DNA of 19,283 nt from an uncultured Desulfovibrio sp. (GCA_900553065.1 USBZ01000035.1:1-19283); one strand, 5' to 3'. Shown: positions 6,785-13,308, numbered from the stretch's first letter. Numbers and translations: made by a program. The notes: generated from the sequence alone by a model not told the origin.

Positions 6785-7464
6785 ATACGTCTTTCAAGCA
6801 AAGCGCAGGCAAACTTCTTATCGCCGTTGTGGAAAAGCACAGGTGCGACGCGGCGGTGAAGGCGGCCAGAACGGCCGGCGCTCCCGGCGGAACCGTGATC
6901 ATGGGTCGCGGTACGGCACAAAACAAGTGGCTCCGTCTCCTCGGTCTGGACGACGTGGAAAAGGAGCTGCTCTATACCCTGCTGCCCGCCCATCTCGTCC
7001 GCCCCGTCAAGGAAGCCCTTCGTCAGGCCCTGACCAGATCCCGGGGGATTCTCTTCACCATCGACGTGCTTGAGGCCGTTCGCCCCTCCACCCCGGAAGC
7101 CTTTCTTCTCCAGTCCCAGGAGGACAGTATGTCTGATCACCGCCCGGATACGTCCGGATACGAACTTCTTTCCGTCATCGTCAACAACGGCAGCGCCGAT
7201 CAGGTCATGGATGCGGCCAGAAACGCCGGAGCGACGGGCGGTACCGTCATCCATGCGCGCGGCACGGCGCGTCCCGGCGACGCCGGATTCTTCGGCATCA
7301 CCATCGTGCCGGAAAAGGAATTCGTCATGATTCTCTGCCCCGCAGACAAAAGCGAGCGCATCATGGAAAGCATCCGGACCGAATTCAGAGATGCCGATCC
7401 CGGTTCAGGCATCGCCTTCCGCACCGCCGTGGAATCCTTTGAAACGCTGGGCACGAAGGACTGA
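6781..7464 (+). CDS. Tandem PII-like (GlnB-superfamily) regulatory protein
   Basis: The protein has 227 residues and two related PII-like domains, about 11-102 and 128-222. Each carries the pattern GGTVI-x2-(G/A)RGTA, then a segment resembling (I/L)-x-x-EKE(F/L)-x-x-(I/L)-L. The first ends with RGILFTIDVLEAV and the second with SGIAFRTAVESFE. True PII proteins (about 112 aa) are trimers that bind ATP/ADP/2-oxoglutarate and plug transporters such as AmtB. The start overlaps the DUF1538 stop by 4 bp, so the partner is almost certainly that membrane protein. An in-frame ATG at 7129 (residue 117) follows AGGAGG at 7118-7123 with 5-nt spacing, so the second domain may also be made alone. The uridylylated tyrosine of the GlnB T-loop is not evident. 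A terminator follows at 7489. Confidence 0.82.
   Translation: MNTSFKQSAGKLLIAVVEKHRCDAAVKAARTAGAPGGTVIMGRGTAQNKWLRLLGLDDVEKELLYTLLPAHLVRPVKEALRQALTRSRGILFTIDVLEAVRPSTPEAFLLQSQEDSMSDHRPDTSGYELLSVIVNNGSADQVMDAARNAGATGGTVIHARGTARPGDAGFFGITIVPEKEFVMILCPADKSERIMESIRTEFRDADPGSGIAFRTAVESFETLGTKD
7118..7131 (+). promoter_or_regulatory. Internal Shine-Dalgarno and in-frame start inside the tandem PII-like gene
   Basis: AGGAGG at 7118-7123 is a perfect ribosome-binding site, followed after 5 nt by an in-frame ATG at 7129-7131. It falls in the linker between the two PII-like domains, just where a separate second gene would begin. Initiation here would give a 111-residue single-domain protein, the normal length for a PII protein. 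Confidence 0.6.
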
Positions 7465-7488
7465 GAAGTCCCGCACTTTTTCCGAGGT

Positions 7489-7524
7489 CCCTGCCGGAAT
7501 CCGCTCCGGCAGGGGCTTTTTTGC
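7489..7524 (+). terminator. Rho-independent terminator after the PII-like gene
   Basis: CCCTGCCGGA (7489-7498) pairs perfectly with TCCGGCAGGG (7505-7514) around a 6-nt loop, followed by GCTTTTTTGC. It closes the DUF1538/PII operon. Confidence 0.92.
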
Positions 7525-7551
7525 ATGCTCCAAAGACAGCTCAACAGGATA

Positions 7552-7595
7552 TTGACAGAGGTTCTCCCGTCTTCTATTTAAGTATTCACTTAATT
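7552..7595 (+). promoter_or_regulatory. Promoter and operator of the ArsR-type gene
   Basis: TTGACA (7552-7557, perfect -35) and TATTTA (7575-7580) are separated by 17 bp. The perfect inverted repeat TTAAGT-attc-ACTTAA (7578-7593), extendable to 7576-7595 with one mismatch, overlaps the -10 box and the likely transcription start. An AT-rich inverted repeat in this position is what ArsR/SmtB repressors use for autoregulation. Confidence 0.75.
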
Positions 7596-7614
7596 AAATA
7601 TCACAGGAATCCCC

Positions 7615-8061
7615 ATGGCAACAACGCACTCCCCAGCGGAAGGCCCGGCCGCCCTTCCGGCAGCAACGGGAAACGAAACGGATACGGCTCTCCTGTACCG
7701 CGCCCTTGCGGACGAAACCCGGCGCAGCATCATAAGACTGCTTCTTCAGCACAACCTCTGCGTATCCGCGCTGGCAGGACGGCTGAACATCAGCGAAAGC
7801 GCCGTATCGCAGCACCTGAAAATTCTCAGGCAGGCCCGACTTCTGCATGGCGAAAAGCGCGGCTACTTCATGCATTACGACATCGATCGGGAAAGACTGC
7901 GCACGCTGGGGAAGGAAATCCTCGACATGGCAGACCTCACGCGGTCAGACGACGCTCCGGGCACGGCAAGGAAGACCTGCGCCGGAACGACGTCCGGATT
8001 TCCTGACGTATCGGGAAAAATTCTCCTTCCTCTCGCCCCGGTTTCCGGAACAAGGAGCTGA
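7615..8061 (+). CDS. ArsR/SmtB-type winged-helix repressor
   Basis: The protein has 148 residues. The winged helix covers about residues 25-95: ADETRRSIIRLLLQ, then the HTH with SALAGRLNISESAVSQHLKILRQARLL, then the wing GEKRGYFMHYDID. The fold is the ArsR family, but the classical CxCxxC arsenic site in the recognition-helix region is reduced to one cysteine (C49, in HNLCVSAL). A further cysteine lies in an extra C-terminal tail of about 40 residues, so the inducer cannot be named. AGGA lies 7 nt upstream of the ATG. The gene is 2 bp from the first half-permease gene, so the three form one operon behind a promoter whose -10 box is covered by an inverted repeat. It most likely represses its own permease. 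Confidence 0.88.
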   Translation: MATTHSPAEGPAALPAATGNETDTALLYRALADETRRSIIRLLLQHNLCVSALAGRLNISESAVSQHLKILRQARLLHGEKRGYFMHYDIDRERLRTLGKEILDMADLTRSDDAPGTARKTCAGTTSGFPDVSGKILLPLAPVSGTRS

Positions 8062-8063
8062 CC

Positions 8064-8543
8064 ATGTCCACAGCCGCCCTTTATCTCATTACTTTTCTGC
8101 TGCTGACCCTTTCCTTTTCCAAAGACAGAAAGAAAACCGTTCAGGCGCTGAAAAAGGCCTGGAAGTCCTTTGAAGGAATCCTTCCCCAGTTTCTGTCCAT
8201 TCTCATTCTGGTCGGCCTCATGCTCGCCGTACTGGATGAATCCGTCATCAGCCGCCTGCTCGGCGCGGAATCCGGTCTTGTCGGCATGGCCATCGCCGCG
8301 ATTACGGGATCCGTCACGCTCATTCCGGGCTTCATCGCCTTTCCTCTGGCGGCGTCTCTACTGGCTGCCGGAGCCGGTTACGGACAGATCGCCATGTTCC
8401 TGACCACTCTCATGATGGTCGGCATTGTCACGCTGCCGCTGGAGGCAACCTATTTCGGCAAACGTCTGGCCATACAGAGAAACCTTCTGGCCTTCCTCTA
8501 CGCTGTCATTTCTTCCCTTCTGCTCGGAGGACTGCTGTCATGA
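8064..8543 (+). CDS. Half-size permease, first half (ArsP/PF03773-like)
   Basis: The protein has 159 residues and about four to five hydrophobic segments. The core ESGLVGMAIAAITGSVTLIP, followed by AFPLAASLLAAGAG, resembles one repeat of the permease family PF03773 (ArsP-like), whose usual members are about 300-350 aa with both repeats in one chain. It begins 2 bp after the ArsR stop, and its stop overlaps the next ATG (ATGA, 8540-8543). It contains no cysteine, so thiol coordination of arsenic or a metal inside the membrane is not supported. It probably pairs with the next gene product in the inner membrane to make a full transporter. The substrate is unknown; a metalloid or metal fits the ArsR context. 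Confidence 0.75.
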   Translation: MSTAALYLITFLLLTLSFSKDRKKTVQALKKAWKSFEGILPQFLSILILVGLMLAVLDESVISRLLGAESGLVGMAIAAITGSVTLIPGFIAFPLAASLLAAGAGYGQIAMFLTTLMMVGIVTLPLEATYFGKRLAIQRNLLAFLYAVISSLLLGGLLS

Positions 8544-9052
8544 AGAACGTCTTTCTCCGCTACCGGATGTTTCTGCTCTTTTTTGCCGTCAACATCGCGC
8601 TGCTGTTTCTTGAGCCTTCCACTGGATGGAGAGCGCTCGAGCTTACCGGGGACAATGTGGTGGAAATGCTTTCCTTTCTGCCGCCCATCTTCGTGCTGCT
8701 CGGCCTTCTGGACGTCTGGGTGGATCGAGAAACCATGATGAAGTACATGGGCGAAAAATCAGGCCTGCGGGGTATGCTTCTGGCCTTTATTCTGGGCTCC
8801 GCCGCGGCCGGTCCTCTGTACGCCGCCTTCCCCATGTCCGGCGTCATGATGAAAAAGGGCGCCAGTCTGCTCAATGTCTTCATCTTCATCGGGGCATGGT
8901 CGACCACAAAAATTCCGCTCATCATGTTTGAAACCGCCACGCTGGGGTTCCACTTCATGCTCATGCGGCTCATTCTGAATATCATCGGCATTCTGCTTAT
9001 TGCCGTGATTCTGGCCCGAAGCACATCCGGCCTTCCGCAGCAGAACGCCTGA
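8540..9052 (+). CDS. Half-size permease, second half (ArsP/PF03773-like)
   Basis: The protein has 170 residues and about four to five hydrophobic segments. Its core, KSGLRGMLLAFILGSAAAGP followed by AFPMSGVMMKKGAS, aligns with the core of the preceding protein (SGL-x-GM, GS, P, AFP, GA in the same order and spacing). The two genes therefore encode homologous halves, not a frameshifted single gene: each has its own N-terminal helix and they are joined by a clean 4-bp ATGA overlap. There are no cysteines. It presumably forms a heterodimer with the 8064 product under control of the ArsR-type protein. No terminator is evident in the 103 bp before the next gene. Confidence 0.75.
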   Translation: MKNVFLRYRMFLLFFAVNIALLFLEPSTGWRALELTGDNVVEMLSFLPPIFVLLGLLDVWVDRETMMKYMGEKSGLRGMLLAFILGSAAAGPLYAAFPMSGVMMKKGASLLNVFIFIGAWSTTKIPLIMFETATLGFHFMLMRLILNIIGILLIAVILARSTSGLPQQNA

Positions 9053-9155
9053 AAACACCGCACATCTCACGCAAAACGCTCCGCTTCTCCCCGAATCCTC
9101 ATTGTGCGGCTTCCCGAAATCCGGCATGATGCCGTCATTCCCCTGCGGAGAAATT

Positions 9156-9737
9156 ATGCGCGGCAGACTCATCTATATCATGGGCCCTTCGGGGGCCGGA
9201 AAGGACTCTCTTCTTCTCGCTCTGCGCCCGCTGCTTGAGGGTGAGCCCGTAGCCTTCGTGCGGCGATGCATCACGCGCCCGGCCTCCGCAGGAGGAGAAC
9301 GGCATATTGCCGTCAGCCATGAGCGTTTCGAGGAACTTTCCGCCCGGGGACACTTCTCCCTTCAGTGGAAAAGTCACGGACTCAGATACGGCATTCCGGC
9401 CGCCTGGGAACGCCTGCTGGAGCGCGGCACCTCTCTTATCGTCAACGGATCGCGCGCCGCCTTTCCCGAAGCCCGGCGCCGCCATCCCGATCTCATTCCC
9501 GTGCTTGTCAGCGCGCCTGTTCCCGTGCTGCGGGCAAGGCTGATCGCCCGGGGCCGGGAATCCGGCAGCGATCTGGAAGAGAGGCTGCAAAGCGCGCTCG
9601 CTCCCGTTCCCGGTGCAGCATCCGTCTCCGGCTGGATACGCATCGACAATTCCGGCTGCCTTGAAGACGCCGCCAACACGCTGGCGCAGTCCATCAGAAA
9701 CGCTCTGACCCGTCGAAAGCCTGGACAAAAATCCTGA
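9156..9737 (+). CDS. phnN: Ribose 1,5-bisphosphate phosphokinase
   Basis: The protein has 193 residues and resembles E. coli PhnN along its length. It phosphorylates ribose 1,5-bisphosphate to PRPP, the last step of carbon-phosphorus lyase metabolism and a side route to PRPP. The Walker A loop is GPSGAGKDS (10-18); the aspartate after the lysine, in place of the serine of guanylate kinase, is typical of PhnN. Also visible are RRCITRPASAGGERHIA, SHGLRYGIP, IVNGSRA, and RARLIARGRESG (LID region). The frame is open to a TTG at 9102, but the ATG at 9156 is chosen because GGAG lies 5 nt upstream. No other phn gene is in the window, so it is an orphan here. A weak promoter (TTGTGC, 17 bp, CATGAT at 9102-9130) is possible. 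Confidence 0.88.
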   Translation: MRGRLIYIMGPSGAGKDSLLLALRPLLEGEPVAFVRRCITRPASAGGERHIAVSHERFEELSARGHFSLQWKSHGLRYGIPAAWERLLERGTSLIVNGSRAAFPEARRRHPDLIPVLVSAPVPVLRARLIARGRESGSDLEERLQSALAPVPGAASVSGWIRIDNSGCLEDAANTLAQSIRNALTRRKPGQKS

Positions 9738-9905
9738 TTCTTTCCGGCCTGTCGATCCTTCACCAGCCCCATCATAATGCACCGGAAAGGCCGCATTTCC
9801 CTCTGGAATCGGTTATCCGCGCGCTGTTTTCCGCCCGCCCCGCCGCAGAATTCCGCCTCTCTCTTCCTGAAAACGTGAAGAGAACAGCCAATTCTCCGCA
9901 CCTGC

Positions 9906-9934
9906 TTGACAAAGAAGAACCGCTTGTCTATTTC
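9906..9934 (+). promoter_or_regulatory. Sigma-70-like promoter of the mod operon
   Basis: A perfect TTGACA (9906-9911) is followed after 17 bp by TATTTC (9929-9934). Transcription would start near 9941, a few bases before the outer stem of the structured leader, giving a 5' leader of about 225 nt before modA. Confidence 0.65.
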
Positions 9935-9953
9935 AAAAGTAAGTTTTCGAGTC

Positions 9954-10083
9954 GGTCCGGCTAAAGCGTACGTCACGCCGTTCCGACCTGAGTTTCTGCT
10001 CACAGGGTGGTTCTGGAAACGGTGCCGCCTCCCGTAATGCCCTCCCCGGGCATGGAAAGAAAACGCTTCGCTTGAGCCGTACC
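9954..10083 (+). ncRNA. Structured leader RNA, candidate Moco/Tuco riboswitch
   Basis: The outer helix pairs 9954-9968 with 10069-10083: GGT with ACC, CGGCT with AGCCG and AAGCG with CGCTT, with two mismatches in 15 positions. Inside it, CCG-TT-CC (9978-9984) pairs with GG-A-AACGG (10015-10022, one bulge). Within that arm CCTGAG (9987-9992) pairs with CT..CAGG (9999-10006). A second arm, ATGCCC (10037-10042) with GGGCAT (10048-10053), is flanked by CGCCTCCCG and GGAAAG. The size, the long closing helix, the arms and position before modABC match the molybdenum-cofactor riboswitch class, and the junction sequence looks like it from memory. A covariance-model match was not possible. The rest of the leader holds a UUCG hairpin (10138-10151) just before the modA ribosome-binding site, a possible expression platform. 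Confidence 0.68.
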
Positions 10084-10137
10084 CGGCCTTCATGCCGTCA
10101 TGGTTCTGGTGTTTTCGTCTGTGAGCAACACCGGAAT

Positions 10138-10159
10138 CGCGCTTCGGCGCGGCATGGAG
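10138..10159 (+). promoter_or_regulatory. UUCG hairpin next to the modA ribosome-binding site
   Basis: CGCGC-TTCG-GCGCG (10138-10151) forms a stable hairpin ending 4 nt before the GGAG (10156-10159) that precedes the modA ATG. It could be part of the expression platform of the upstream leader RNA, controlling ribosome access. There is no T-run in 10084-10165, so control by termination is less likely than control of translation. Confidence 0.4.
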
Positions 10160-10165
10160 AATCGC

Positions 10166-10903
10166 ATGAAAAGATTTCCCCTCATTCTTTGTGTTGCAGC
10201 GGCCCTTTTTCTCTCTCATCCCGGCGTATCCCGGGCCGAACAGTCTCTGCACGTCTACTGCGGCGCGGGCATGACAAAGCCTTTCGGTGAAATTGCCGAA
10301 GCCTTCACGAAAAAAACACAGGTGAACATGGAAGTCACCTATGCCAATGCCGGCCAGATCCAGTCCCAGATCAACACCGCGCAGGAAGGCGACTTCTTCA
10401 TCGCCGGAGCCGTGGAAGAACTCAAGCCCGTGGAAAAATACGTGTCCGCCAGACGCGACCTCGTCAAACACGTTCCCGTTCTTGCCGTGGCCAAAGGCAA
10501 TCCCAAGGGCATCAGCGGCGTCAAGGATCTTGGCCGGAGCGATCTTCGCGTCGTGCTCGGCGATGCCAAGGCCACACCCATAGGCAAAATCGCGGACAAG
10601 GCCATTGCCGACGCCGGACTGACCGGCAAGGTGAACGTGGTCAGCCGCGGCGTGACGGCTCCTTCCATCTTCAATGCCCTGAAAGTGGGCGAATGCGACG
10701 CCATCATCGTGTGGAAGGAAAACGTTTCCCCCGACATGGACATCGTGGCCGATCCGGCCATGGACGCCTATGTGAAAACCATTCCCGCCGCCTCGCTTTC
10801 CGTTTCCGACAACCCCGAAGGCCAGAAGAAACTGCTGGACTTTCTGAATTCCGACGACGCGCATGCCATCTGGAAAAAGCACGGCTATGTGGTGCTGAAC
10901 TGA
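10166..10903 (+). CDS. modA: Molybdate/tungstate ABC transporter, periplasmic binding protein
   Basis: The protein has 245 residues. A signal peptide (residues 1-24, Lys/Arg, hydrophobic core, cleavage after SRA) exports it to the periplasm. The mature start, LHVYCGAGMTKPFGEIAEAF, is the usual ModA-type first strand and anion-binding loop. Later motifs are YANAGQIQSQI, GDFFIAG and the C-terminal lobe ending DDAHAIWKKHGYVV. The upstream in-frame ATGs at 10100 and 10154 are rejected: the ATG at 10166 has GGAG 6 nt upstream and starts the signal peptide cleanly. It follows a riboswitch-like leader and precedes a stem-loop that may reduce read-through into modB. Molybdate and tungstate cannot be told apart by eye; tungstate matters to this group for formate dehydrogenases. 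Confidence 0.87.
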   Translation: MKRFPLILCVAAALFLSHPGVSRAEQSLHVYCGAGMTKPFGEIAEAFTKKTQVNMEVTYANAGQIQSQINTAQEGDFFIAGAVEELKPVEKYVSARRDLVKHVPVLAVAKGNPKGISGVKDLGRSDLRVVLGDAKATPIGKIADKAIADAGLTGKVNVVSRGVTAPSIFNALKVGECDAIIVWKENVSPDMDIVADPAMDAYVKTIPAASLSVSDNPEGQKKLLDFLNSDDAHAIWKKHGYVVLN

Positions 10904-10910
10904 CGAACCG

Positions 10911-10942
10911 GGAAGCTCTCCCAAGGGGGGAGCTTCCTTTTC
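10911..10942 (+). terminator. Stem-loop between modA and modB (partial terminator or mRNA stabiliser)
   Basis: GGAAGCTCTCCC (10911-10922) pairs with GGGGGAGCTTCC (10926-10937), 12 pairs including one G-U, followed by TTTTC. The short T-run suggests incomplete termination. This gives more binding protein than permease, as is common in ABC operons. Confidence 0.65.
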
Positions 10943-10995
10943 TCCCCCGCTCCTTTTCCGCCTCGCCTTCCGCAGAGGACGCAGGACTGCGCGCC

Positions 10996-11805
10996 ATGAA
11001 CCAGAAGTTCTCCCTCTTTGACGGCGCAAGCCTTCTCATTGCCTTTCTGACCATCTTTTTTCTTGCGGCATCCGTCTGCACCATCGTCATCGGCGGACTG
11101 CCCTTTCTGCCTGCGGCCTTCCAGTCGAAGGAAGTTCTCTTTTCCATCCGGCTGAGTCTGGTCACTTCCACGCTCTCCACTCTGCTCTGCTTTCTGGTAG
11201 GCATTCCCTGCGCCTATGCGCTGGCCCGCTGCCGCATGCCGCTGCGCAATCTCTGCCGCATCATTCTGGAACTTCCCCTCTCGCTGCCCTATCTGGTGCT
11301 CGGCCTGTGCCTGCTCATGATGTTTTCCTCGGAAGCGGGCAAAATGCTCAGAAACATGGGCATACGCGTCATCTTTGAACCGGCCGGCATCGTCATGGCC
11401 CAGTGGATGGTGAACATTCCCTTCGTGATCAGGCTCATGCGCACCGCGCTGGAAGACATGGACGGCAGACTGGAATTCATTGCCGGAACGCTCGGCGCTT
11501 CCCGCTGGCAGCGATTTCTCACCATCACCCTGCCCCTGTGCCGCAGTGCCATTCTCATGGCCGCCATTCTCACATGGTCGCGCGCCATAGGCGAGTTCGG
11601 CGCCACGCTCATGCTGGTGGGCGTTACCCGCATGAAAACGGAAACGCTTCCGGCAAGCATCTATCTCAACATCAGCACGGGCGACAACGGCATGGCCATG
11701 GCTTCCGCCATCATTCTTCTCGGCATTTCCGGAGCGGCGCTTCTGCTCTCCACGCTGCTGCACAAGCGCGCCGCCAGCCGCATGGAAGGAGTGTCGTGGT
11801 CATGA
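10996..11805 (+). CDS. modB: Molybdate/tungstate ABC transporter, permease
   Basis: The protein has 269 residues with about six membrane helices. The cytoplasmic EAA loop that contacts the ATPase is FIAGTLGASRWQRFLTITLP. The helix after it, TWSRAIGEFGATLMLVG, is the hallmark of ModB/CysT-type permeases. The reading frame is open far upstream over modA. The ATG at 10996 is chosen because it gives a normal N-terminus and lies beyond the modA-modB stem-loop; its ribosome-binding site is weak (AGGA at about 9 nt). Its stop overlaps the modC start (ATGA, 11802-11805). It imports the oxyanion through the inner membrane with the ATPase encoded next. Confidence 0.9.
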   Translation: MNQKFSLFDGASLLIAFLTIFFLAASVCTIVIGGLPFLPAAFQSKEVLFSIRLSLVTSTLSTLLCFLVGIPCAYALARCRMPLRNLCRIILELPLSLPYLVLGLCLLMMFSSEAGKMLRNMGIRVIFEPAGIVMAQWMVNIPFVIRLMRTALEDMDGRLEFIAGTLGASRWQRFLTITLPLCRSAILMAAILTWSRAIGEFGATLMLVGVTRMKTETLPASIYLNISTGDNGMAMASAIILLGISGAALLLSTLLHKRAASRMEGVSWS

Positions 11806-12518
11806 CGCCCCTCGTCTTTGATCATTTCTGCCTCACCCGGGGAAGCATGCACATCAGGGACATTTCCTTTTCCCTGCAGGAGAAGGAAATGTTCGCCATT
11901 CTCGGCCGCACCGGCGCGGGCAAGACGCTTCTTCTGGAATCCGCAGCAGGCTTTTATCCGCCGGAAAAAGGACAGGTACTTCTCTACGGCACCCCGGTTC
12001 AGGACATCCCTCTGGCGGAGCGGCGCATCGGATTCGTGTATCAGGACTACGCCCTCTTTCCTCACATGACCGTGCAGGACAACGTGGCCTACGGTCTTCG
12101 CGTACGCCGCGTGCCCAGGAAGGATCAGGAAGAGCAGGTCAAGGCCATTACCGAGCTTCTCGGCATAGGGCACGCACTCAGGCAGTATCCGCAAACCCTG
12201 AGCGGCGGGGAACGCCAGCGCGCGGCCCTGGCCCGTGCCCTGATCCTCAAACCGAATCTGCTGCTTCTCGACGAACCGTTCTCCTCGCTGGATCCGGCAA
12301 CGAAAAAGCGTCTCTACGAGGAGATGGAAGGAATTCCCGAAAAATTCAACTGCGCCGTGCTCTTCGTCACGCATGATTTCAGAGAAGCCCAGAGACTGGC
12401 CTCGCGCATCGGCATCATGGCCGGGGGAAACATGCTCTGCATCCGTTCGTCGGAAGCTCTTTTCGAGCACAGCAGCAATACCGAACTCAACGCCTTTCTC
12501 GGTCTGGAGGACGCATGA
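11802..12518 (+). CDS. modC: Molybdate/tungstate ABC transporter, ATP-binding protein
   Basis: The protein has 238 residues. The complete ATPase motif set is visible: Walker A GRTGAGKT (35-42), Q-loop in YQDYALFP, signature LSGGERQ (133-139), Walker B LLLLDEP (D157, E158) and H-loop VTHD (H191). It drives uptake through ModB. Classical ModC proteins have about 350 residues with a C-terminal molybdate-binding TOBE/MOP domain. This one stops after the ATPase domain, as in WtpC/TupC-like short forms, so feedback by bound oxyanion at the ATPase is not expected. It overlaps modB by 4 bp (ATGA) and the DUF364 gene by 4 bp (ATGA), so the operon is tightly coupled. Confidence 0.9.
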   Translation: MTPLVFDHFCLTRGSMHIRDISFSLQEKEMFAILGRTGAGKTLLLESAAGFYPPEKGQVLLYGTPVQDIPLAERRIGFVYQDYALFPHMTVQDNVAYGLRVRRVPRKDQEEQVKAITELLGIGHALRQYPQTLSGGERQRAALARALILKPNLLLLDEPFSSLDPATKKRLYEEMEGIPEKFNCAVLFVTHDFREAQRLASRIGIMAGGNMLCIRSSEALFEHSSNTELNAFLGLEDA

Positions 12519-13258
12519 CCGCACAGGAACTCTACCGACGCCTCAGGCAGGAACTGGAAAGCCTTATCAAACGCCATCACCTGGAGCAAAGCCCCATACG
12601 GCTGAAGAGCCGGGGACTTTCTCCGGAGGAAGCCATCGGCAACACCCGCCGCAGGGATTATCCCATTCTTGCGGACAGAGAGGTCATGCTGCAGGCGGAG
12701 TTCGGGGAGGCCTTCGGACAGGCCTTTACCGATGCCCCTTCGGACTTCGACGGTACGCTGGAAGACATTCTGAGTCTCGATCCCGAGAGTGACTCCCACA
12801 GCCGGGGACTTCTTGTGGCATCGCTCAACGCCGTCATGCGCTACACGGGCGACATCGACCATACCGTGCACTGCCGCAACGATGAGCTGGAACAATGCGC
12901 CGAAGCCCATGCCGCTCACATCCGGGAACATTTCGGTTCGCCCCGCATCACGCTGATCGGCTACCAGCCCGCGCTCACGGCGCGCCTGTCGCAGGAGTTT
13001 TCCCTGCGCGTGCTGGACATGAATCCTCAGTTTGTGGGCAGCGAACGTTCCGGCATCACCATAGAGCACGGAACAGCCGCGTACCGAAGCGCCGTGCTGG
13101 AGTGGCCCGAACTCATTCTCTGCACCGGCAGCACGCTGTGCAACGGCACCTTCGTCAACTATCTGGACACAGGCCGGCCCGTCATCTTTTTCGGCATCTC
13201 GGGAGCGGCGGCCGCACGCATCTTCCATCTGCCCCGCTTCTGCCCGATGGCGCACTGA
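12515..13258 (+). CDS. DUF364 (putative heavy-metal chelation) protein
   Basis: The protein has 247 residues. It matches the DUF4213 (N-terminal, about 5-90) plus DUF364/PF04016 (about 115-240) architecture: GLLVASLNAVMRYTGDID, then ITLIGYQPALTARL, ending with the family motif CTGSTLCNGTFVNYLD and a Rossmann-like FFGISGAAAA. It is soluble and cytoplasmic, with no signal peptide or membrane helix. Five cysteines, in HCRNDELEQC, LCTGSTLC and RFCPM, could ligate a metal. The gene overlaps modC by 4 bp and is the last gene of the riboswitch-led mod operon, so a role in handling, sensing or inserting molybdenum or tungsten is likely but unproven. A terminator follows at 13309. Confidence 0.82.
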   Translation: MTAQELYRRLRQELESLIKRHHLEQSPIRLKSRGLSPEEAIGNTRRRDYPILADREVMLQAEFGEAFGQAFTDAPSDFDGTLEDILSLDPESDSHSRGLLVASLNAVMRYTGDIDHTVHCRNDELEQCAEAHAAHIREHFGSPRITLIGYQPALTARLSQEFSLRVLDMNPQFVGSERSGITIEHGTAAYRSAVLEWPELILCTGSTLCNGTFVNYLDTGRPVIFFGISGAAAARIFHLPRFCPMAH

Positions 13259-13308
13259 AAAAGGGGCGGGCCTTTTCCGCTCCGCGCCCGAGTCTCGCAG
13301 CCCTCTTC

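Noticed and set aside
9740..9789. CTTTCCGG ... CCGGAAAG inverted repeat after phnN
   Set aside because: The loop of 34 nt is long and no T-run follows, so it does not qualify as a terminator; it is probably chance.
9374..11029. Minus-strand open frame of 551 codons across phnN, the leader RNA and modA
   Set aside because: It crosses two unrelated genes and a structured leader and has no recognisable domain, so it is a shadow of third-position GC bias.
11802..12518. modC as a truncated gene missing its TOBE domain
   Set aside because: The ATPase domain is complete and the gene ends in a clean ATGA overlap with the next gene. Short ATPases are normal in tungstate/molybdate systems, so it is not a broken gene.
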